A stretch of 64,000 bases of DNA from assembly GCF_008831285.2 (NCBI RefSeq), contig NC_045143.1:24945662-25009661 (forward strand). The letters are read 5' to 3'. Position 1 is the first letter of the stretch, and the number at the start of each line of letters is the position of its first letter. Shown in pieces: positions 57,807 through 64,000 of the stretch. Source of the DNA: Nymphaea colorata. Taxonomy: Eukaryota; Streptophyta; Magnoliopsida; Nymphaeales; Nymphaeaceae. Made by a program: the position numbers and the translations under genes. The notes beneath the pieces are model-generated. The model saw only the letters and a program-made list of their open reading frames with translations. It searched no databases and was not told where the DNA came from.

Positions 57807-59523
57807 ATCTTCTCTTGGATGTAATTGAGGAAGGAGGGGGGATTTCTAGCCCTGTATCTGCATGGGCGGTGAACTGGACTTCTAACGTGTTCCTTCTGCT
57901 TCACGAAAGAGAATGAATATGAGCGTGAATGTTGTGGGGTGTATTCGATTGCACAGGTGGTTCGTCTTCTGATTTTCTTTTTCCTTTTCTGTTTCTAACT
58001 TTTTAAACAATCTCGAGCAGGAGTTCAGTAGACAGGAGGGTTGGGTTTGCTTGCTTGGGCTTTCTGAGGGCGCTTCTTTATCTCATCTTTTTCTTTGCTT
58101 CTCTCACTTTTCCTCGTTATATTAAAAGGAATAATGCCAGTGTCTTCAATACTCTCAATTCATAAGTTTTCCACATCAACTAAAATGCTTGATGGCCCAT
58201 GTTTTGCCTATCGGACTGCGGTCTCTTACTGGTGCACCTAGCTGGCTGCGAATGATCGGTTGTCTCCAAGGGGTATGCTATAGTTGGTTGGCTGGCGAGT
58301 CTTTGTGAGTTCAGTTGTCAGTTGATTCCTGTGGATGCTTCTGGATAAATGGAGTGAGGTGCGGCACTAGATTGAAAGTTTGTTGTCCTTGACTCCAAAC
58401 CGGACGCAGCATAGACGTTTAGGGCAAGTGCGGCTTGTGCCTTTCTACACTATAACGCACCACTCCAGATACGTTAAACATCCCCCAAATACAGCCGCTG
58501 GTATCGTTTTTTCGCTCAAATCATTCACATGCAACTTACCATTCCTTCACTTCATAAATTTCATACTGTCGATGGCACATTTTTCCTCCCACCACTTCAC
58601 ATCATTTCCTGGATGGATCTGTGAAGCTTAATTCTTGCATTTGAATGTTGAAGCCAGAAAAATCCAGACGTTTATAACTCCCTTTCCTTTTAAAGAATAA
58701 ACAAATGGGAACCCGTTTTTGCCTTAATCCCACGTTAAATGCAATTATTAATTAGCCAAGGCAACTCCAAAGCATTTAATTCTGTCAAAAAGTTTGCAAC
58801 TTGCCCTCGTGAGTTCCCTTTCTCCGTTAACCCTTATTATATGTCTCAATCATGATACGAGCAAGAACTCTTTCCTCTCCACTATCACGCTCAGCTCTAC
58901 CACATGGACTATCCCATTGGGGAATCTAATTCTAGGTTGGTCTCACTTGATTGCTAATCTAGGTAGTCTCGTCCAAAGCTCAAGCCGGCGGTAACATCTC
59001 ATCTCGTCCAAAGGTCAAATAGGCGGTGATATCTCTCATCCAGTCTTCATTATGAAATTAGGAAATCAAATCCCAACTTCATCACCTAGCTGTCATCTCA
59101 TCATATGTCTGATATCCTCCCAGCCCACACCCTTTCCATGCCCAAGAAGTAGTCATTAACTTTAAAGGTCATCTTCATAAAGGTTAACTGGTGCGAATTA
59201 AATAAGTGGGCCTTGAAAGCAAGGAATATCAGGATGATCTATTGATCTAAGAACAAAATCACGTGACTTTCCTCCACAGGTCTATCAGAGCACGCACGTT
59301 CACAGGAGGTGCCCTTAGTGCAAATTATTCTTCACAAAAGTTTTTAAACCGTTTGAAAAGGGTGCTGGAACGAGCCTGTCAATAATATGGCGAACTATCC
59401 TCAGCCATGGTTGCCTGAAATCCAGCATTTTAGCATGGTGTCCTTGCAAATGAAGAACCCAGGCATGTACATACCTCAACCCCGCGGGTAGCTCTTCGTA
59501 ATGTCTTAAATTGACTTATATAT

Positions 59524-59620
59524 AGAGGACAACGCTGCATAAGGTCACATCAAGTTAGAGGATAATGCTGTATAAGGTCACATCAAGTTAGAGGATAATG
59601 CTGCATAAGGTCAGATAAAG
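59524..59620. repeat. 33-bp tandem repeat, nearly three units
   Basis: CTGCATAAGGTCACATCAAG-type units begin at 59535, 59568 and 59601; the third is incomplete. Confidence 0.85.
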
Positions 59621-60051
59621 TAAAAACCTTCTGATGTTTGATGATCGTTTGACAGTAACTGCATGTATGACCCAAATATTAGATGATGATCAGCTCATCT
59701 AGTGCACGTCAAATAAAGGCACTTCACTTTTTTGTGAAACATATCCATTCGTCAACATGAAATACTTTCTTAGCACAACTAGTATACAGCCATCGGCCGA
59801 GATCAACTCAAATGTTCAAGATCCAAACTTGTACGGAAAAGAATAAAAATATGAGATTCGAGAAGGCCAAATCCAAAACTTTCTCCTGCTCTTGTTAGGG
59901 TTTCACTACTTTGGTTTGTTGTTTCACCATGAGTGTGTGCGGCCATGCTTTCCGTTTTTTATTTTCTTTTGCTTGACCTTTCGCCGCCGGTATGTGGCTT
60001 CCTGTTTTCTTGTCTCCAACATCCTGTTGGTGGCATTAGTGATGTTGAGTA

Positions 60052-60055
<4 letters not shown>

Positions 60056-60088
<33 letters not shown>
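60056..60088. repeat. (TC)n microsatellite
   Basis: About 16 uninterrupted TC units. Confidence 0.95.
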
Positions 60089-60089
<1 letters not shown>

Positions 60090-60201
60090 AGCTAATTCCC
60101 TTAATGCAAAAATGATGTTTATGTTTCACAAACACTTCACACTCGCTTCCATCTCAAGTGAATGGAAGCACTGCTCCCATTTGACCAAAGATATGCTGTT
60201 T

Positions 60202-60393
60202 CAGGGGGAGGGGGGCGGGGCCTTAACCTACTACCGTCACATTTTAAAAACTTTAAAAATTTATATATATATATCTAAAAAATTTTAGTTTAATATATAT
60301 AAAAAAAATTTAAAATTTCTATTTCGACACATGTTAATATTTTAAAACTATAGTTTGGCCCCTATAATAAAAAATTCTTGAATCGCTCCTGTG
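60202..60393. mobile_element. hAT-like MITE (192 bp) with near-perfect 8-bp duplication
   Basis: It begins CAGGGGGAGG and ends AATCGCTCCTG. Flanks are TGCTGTTT (60194-60201) and TGCTGGTT (60394-60401), seven of eight matching. The interior shares the AAATTTATATATATAT and TTTGGCCCC blocks with other copies. Same family and size class as 24277-24471. Confidence 0.78.
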
Positions 60394-60401
60394 CTGGTTG
60401 C

Positions 60402-61654
60402 AGAGATAATGTTTTCAGACATAATTTTCACCATTAGACTGGCTCATGAATCAAAATTTAACCAATATTACGTTATCTCCTTTACAGAGTGCGTGTGAGG
60501 GCCATTACATTATTTTAAAATCTTCAACCATTTCACATACATTTTGATGGTACGACCAGAATGTTGCTTCTATACCCACACCGGGATACAAATGGGGTTG
60601 TCATTGTTGTATAAGCTCAGGATCATCGAGTACTGTTTGAACCTCCACACTACCATCAGATATCCGAGGAGGAATTTCCCTACCATCCAAGATTGCTTTC
60701 ATTATAGGGACATCAAATCCTTTTGTTCTTGGAGGTTACATGAACCAAAATGACACCCTTGTTATGGATAATGGGGTGCAATCCTCTAGAAGCAGTACAA
60801 TGGGAGGGTGCACAATGTTCGGCATTGAATATGCTAAAATTGTTTTTAGGGGCTTTTTAGAATGACGGTTGCGAAAATACCCTTTAAACAATTAAAAAGA
60901 AAAGCTGATACACGTATGAGATATTGGAACGTTTTACATGTTATTTTTTCGTATTCATAATTTTCCCTTTAAAAAAATTCCCAAATTCACAAAATGTTTA
61001 CTTTACGTACTTTAATGGGATCACGCAGCCCTGTTCGTCTGGTTTGCTTTTATTATCATAATTGACCACCGAACATTAAACAGTATAAACCGAAAACGGC
61101 AAGAAAGGCATTTCCATTATCAGGAGAATGTCGCAAATCCGCATACATAACAATGAACCTCATGACAAGGGCGAGGAAGTTTGTTTAGATTATCAGACAT
61201 CACACAAGATCACTGTCCGAGTCACTTGTAAACAAGATCCTGAAGTCAGTATACCATCATTCGTTGAAGACTAGAATTCCAGTTCGAAGAGGCACGAAAT
61301 ATTATAGGTCATCGTGATTGTTGAAACTCAACAACAAATAAGCAAATGACTAAAATGCTAATGCATTTCATATCCACCAGAATTATCAAGGGTTGAGAAA
61401 AATATAAACTTCCAAGAATTGTTCCTACATTACACAAAATGGGTATACTAACTGCTTCAAAATTTGAGGCACCCACTACAAAAAAAGACCTCGTACCCTT
61501 CTTCCTCCATGCAAAGAAATTATAGCATTAGGGGAATGAATGCCTGCCTCATGGTCATGATAGGATTGAGGCGGATTGAGGCGAAATAATCAGCATATTA
61601 TTCTTCCAATAACTCAAAACCAATAACCTAAAATTGGGCTCGAGTAGCTGCTAC
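60402..61654. other. Spacer and 3' UTR of the translocator gene
   Basis: No coding signal was recognised. The part next to 61655 is presumably the 3' UTR of the minus-strand translocator; its polyadenylation site cannot be fixed. Confidence 0.45.
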
Positions 61655-62017
61655 CTACCACAATCCAATTGTTTTCCACCAAAACCCACCAACACCAAGC
61701 CATATGATTATATTGACAACTGAGATGATGAAGCCGTATCCCCACCATGTTGCCAATGGCACGTAGCCTGCACCATAGAAAACTGGGGCAGAGCCGATGC
61801 CATAGTGTGTGAGACCTCCCATGATGTTGGAAAGGAATGAGAGCACAAGTGCACTCAAAAGTGGTGGGGTCCCAAGTGCAGTCGACACAGACAGGAACGC
61901 AGTCAGCATGGCTCCTATATGAGCAGCACCACTGGCAAATAAATAATGTGAATAGAAGTAGAGGAGAACCAAGATCCCAAACGACAGCTGCCATGATAAA
62001 CCAAGTCCACCAACAAA
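61655..62017 (-). CDS. DIT1: Translocator last exon
   Basis: It has 120 codons and TAG. The acceptor on the minus strand is CTTGCAG before FVGGLGLSW. Confidence 0.9.
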   Translation of the reverse strand, partial: FVGGLGLSWQLSFGILVLLYFYSHYLFASGAAHIGAMLTAFLSVSTALGTPPLLSALVLSFLSNIMGGLTHYGIGSAPVFYGAGYVPLATWWGYGFIISVVNIIIWLGVGGFWWKTIGLW

Positions 62018-62657
62018 CTGCAAGATTTCAAAGTGTATACAGTCAGTGAGAAGTATGCACAGGAATGTGGGCCTTACGACCAAACATGTAAAGCTTGTCA
62101 TTCTTAATGTGTATCTGAAAGGCGAAGAGGCCATTCTTAGCGGCAAATAAGAGTTTCATGCAAGGAGGAAAAAGGGAACTTGGCAAGACCAATATTCACA
62201 GCACATAAAATAAACAAGCAGAATGAAAGAGTGGCTCAAACAGAAGCAAGGCATGAAACAGGTCTCATCATGAAGCAACTAACTTGGGAAGCCAGTTTAG
62301 CCAAATCTATGTTTTCCATTTCAACCCCGAAGTACCTAGTATTAATATTCAAGATTGCTAAAACATGGAAAGACAGAACAAACTGAAAGTTACATCATAA
62401 AGAAGAAGAATGTCATGATAAGGACAAAGACTCACCTTAACAACTGTTTGGCTGAACCATGATATGAGTCCATATTTATTAAGATATCCTGCCATAGCGA
62501 TAAGTGCAGCAAACCATGTTAGTGTGTCCCAGGCTATAGCCTCACCCAAGCATTCCTTCCACGTCACTATTCCAGTTGTGAGAAGGACAGAGAGTCCGAG
62601 AATGGCAGCTGTAACAGCATCCATATTCAAGATTCCTCCAAACACCCATAGACCCAC
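61655..62657 (-). CDS. DIT1: Chloroplast 2-oxoglutarate/malate translocator, C-terminal exons
   Basis: Two minus-strand exons, 62657-62436 and 62017-61655 (stop TAG at 61655-61657), join in phase 0 to give the last 194 residues of a plastid dicarboxylate transporter of the DASS/SLC13 family. Blocks such as TWKECLGEAIAWDTLTWFAA, then AMAGYLNKYGL, LYFYSHYLFASGAAHIGAM and SNIMGGLTHYGIGSAPVFYG are typical; at least four hydrophobic membrane segments are visible. The family exchanges 2-oxoglutarate for malate across the inner envelope, feeding carbon skeletons to ammonia assimilation and photorespiration. The C-terminus GGFWWKTIGLW fits DiT1 better than DiT2, from memory of the family. Upstream exons lie beyond the right edge. 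Confidence 0.88.
62436..62657 (-). CDS. DIT1: Translocator penultimate exon
   Basis: It has 74 codons from VGLWVFGG to SQTVVK. The minus-strand acceptor is ATTATAG and the donor AAG|GTGAG. The intron to the last exon is 418 bp. Confidence 0.9.
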
Positions 62658-62748
62658 CTATAATGCAACAAAATTTTGTCAACTAAAAACTAAGCCATTA
62701 GTAAATTTTTCACATACATGTGCATCTTGAAGTTGAACAACTTCTAAA

Positions 62749-62828
62749 CAATGTCACATAGGTACGGGTACGGGTACGAACCATTTTCAAAAAATTTGGG
62801 TACAGGAGTACGGCCGTACACACACGCA

Positions 62829-62903
<75 letters not shown>

Positions 62904-63657
62904 CAGATATTATCTGGAGCATATTCAGAACTAGATCTTGTATTCCGTCGGGTCAAATCCATCGGAGTCGATAGATCAGATCCGGATACAAATACAGGTC
63001 AGATATTGAGACCAGTTCGGGTCTAGTGCTGGGCAAATCCCACCAACGTTCGCTACCACTTTAGTCTTTGTGCAAGAAACTAAGGGCAGTTTCAGTCATT
63101 CAACCCTCTACTAGGGTTTCACTTGAAGGGACTGGACTTTCCCTCTTCTATAAGTACAACGCGAGAGAGGGAGACTCGGAGAGGGACAAGCTGGGGGAGA
63201 GGGAACGAGAGACAGCTCCCGAAGTCTAGGGTTTAGATTTCATCCTTTTGATGGTTCCACAAATTAATGAAATCTCCTCCGTCTGTTGCCTCCTACCGTC
63301 TGCCGTCGCCGTTCCACCCTGCGTTCGCCGCCCCTGCCTTCACTGCCGCTGCCTTCGTCGCCAGACTCGTGAGAGGTAAGATGAAACCCTTAAAACGGAA
63401 ACAAGGGTTTCGAACTTTCTTTTTGTTTAACGTTAAAATGGTTTTAAAAGTCAAAATGAAATAATCGTTAAAAATAAAAACAAACATATTTGGACTCGAT
63501 CAAATTTGACCGTGTCCAAAAAAGGACGGATACGGCCTCCGGTGCGTTGACCATACCCGGTACGGTCAACACCGCACCAGAGGTGTACCCAAGCCCGTGC
63601 CGGTACCCGTACCGGTGTCGTACCGGTACCGGACGGGTACGTACCCGTGTTACTTAG
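62749..63657. mobile_element. hAT-like non-autonomous DNA transposon in the translocator intron
   Basis: Flanks are an exact 8-bp duplication CTTCTAAA (62741-62748 and 63658-63665). The ends are imperfect inverted repeats: CAATGTCACA on the left, CTAAGTAACAC on the right when complemented. Just inside each end are clustered GGTACGGGTACGGGTACG-type motifs (62761-62778 and 63599-63650), resembling the subterminal binding arrays of hAT transposases. No transposase frame is present. The middle holds a (CA)n(TA)n run and, at 63115-63240, a TATA-like TTCTATAAGTAC followed by GA-rich and CTAGGGTTT sequence, which looks like a captured promoter or a nested fragment. Confidence 0.7.
62830..62901. repeat. 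(CA)n(TA)n compound microsatellite
   Basis: About 19 CA units followed directly by about 16 TA units, inside the hAT-like element. Confidence 0.95.
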
Positions 63658-64000
63658 CTTCTAAATAAGGTTAACTCTTAATTTGGATTCTGGACTTTAT
63701 CACCGCAAATCTTCGAATAAATACTGTAAAGATCACCAAACTAGTGGCCCCGGACTTCAAGGTCTATCCAAAAGTAAAATTTTCTTTACTCATTTTCTAT
63801 TATTATCTTTCCCCTATCGGCAATCTATTTGCAACTTGTGAAAACTCGACAGGTAGTCTCCAGAAACACAGCATCTAGGTTTGAAATTGAATCAATTGTG
63901 GCTAAATTTTGTGGCTAAATTTCGAACGGAGAAAATTCCAATAAAATTTATGTTACATTAACCTGAACAGACTTATGAAACTTAATTTACTAAACTACCA

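Larger units (their letters stand above)
57807..60201. other. BB 3' UTR and spacer
   Basis: No further gene was recognised. Contents are an imperfect duplication of CTCGTCCAAAG..TCAA near 58968-59022, a 33-bp tandem repeat at 59524-59620 and a (TC)n run at 60056-60088. A C/T run at 57665-57698 lies inside the last BB intron. Confidence 0.45.
62658..64000 (-). other. Translocator intron, running off the right edge
   Basis: No further exon was found up to the window end. Most of the interval is the hAT-like insertion at 62749-63657. Confidence 0.6.

Noticed and set aside
61614-61994. 126-codon minus-strand frame over the translocator exon
   Set aside because: Out of frame with the conserved transporter reading at 61655-62017.
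62749-63657. Mutator-type reading of the same insertion (9-10 bp duplication CTTCTAAAYA)
   Set aside because: The 8-bp core is exact while the longer form needs a mismatch, and the terminal repeats are short, which fits hAT better. Not fully excluded.
1-64000. CRISPR arrays, bacterial operons or integrons
   Set aside because: Short direct repeats here are microsatellites or local tandem duplications without unique spacers; gene structure is plainly eukaryotic.

Overview
The window looks like nuclear DNA of a flowering plant. The evidence is spliced plant genes with GT-AG introns and AT-rich introns and spacers, an E3 ligase of the BIG BROTHER type, the 3' end of a plastid dicarboxylate translocator gene, and dense Ty1/copia and Ty3/gypsy retrotransposons whose primer-binding sites match initiator-Met tRNA. 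The species cannot be named from the sequence. A 16-kb BIG BROTHER locus and kilobase introns suggest a medium to large genome.

Layout. 1-8.5 kb is a nest of LTR retrotransposons, all read on the minus strand: an old, internally deleted copia element (2895-3045 and 5842 to about 8478), invaded by a 2.8-kb solo LTR (3046-5841) and by a second decayed copia element that runs off the left edge (1-2894). 10.9-12.5 kb holds the last three exons of a UPF1/SMUBP-2-like superfamily 1 helicase (+); no earlier exons were found. 13539-18877 is a complete copia element (+) with almost identical LTRs and a perfect target duplication, but with an in-frame stop and a changed protease active site. 18.9-39.9 kb is gene-poor spacer with a decayed Athila/Tat-type gypsy pol (33.3-35.0 kb, -), hAT-like MITEs, tRNA-headed SINE-like repeats, microsatellites and local tandem duplications. 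40-57.8 kb is a complete BIG BROTHER-type RING-H2 E3 ligase gene (+, eight coding exons, 255 codons plus stop). Its sixth intron carries, in antisense, a full copia element (49812-55230) with identical 222-bp LTRs, a perfect target duplication and one uninterrupted open reading frame of about 1,400 codons. 57.8-61.6 kb is spacer with one MITE. 61.6 kb to the right end is the 3' end of a chloroplast 2-oxoglutarate/malate translocator gene (-), with a hAT-like insertion in its intron.

Two copia families are each present as an old and a young copy: elements at 1-2894 and 13539-18877 share one family, and the relic at 2895-8478 and the intact element at 49812-55230 share the other. The three host genes show no functional link; they are ordinary neighbours separated by mobile DNA. 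No clearly new biological system was seen. The most notable observations are the probably competent retrotransposon in the BIG BROTHER intron, the young but doubly lesioned copia element, and the datable nest at the left.
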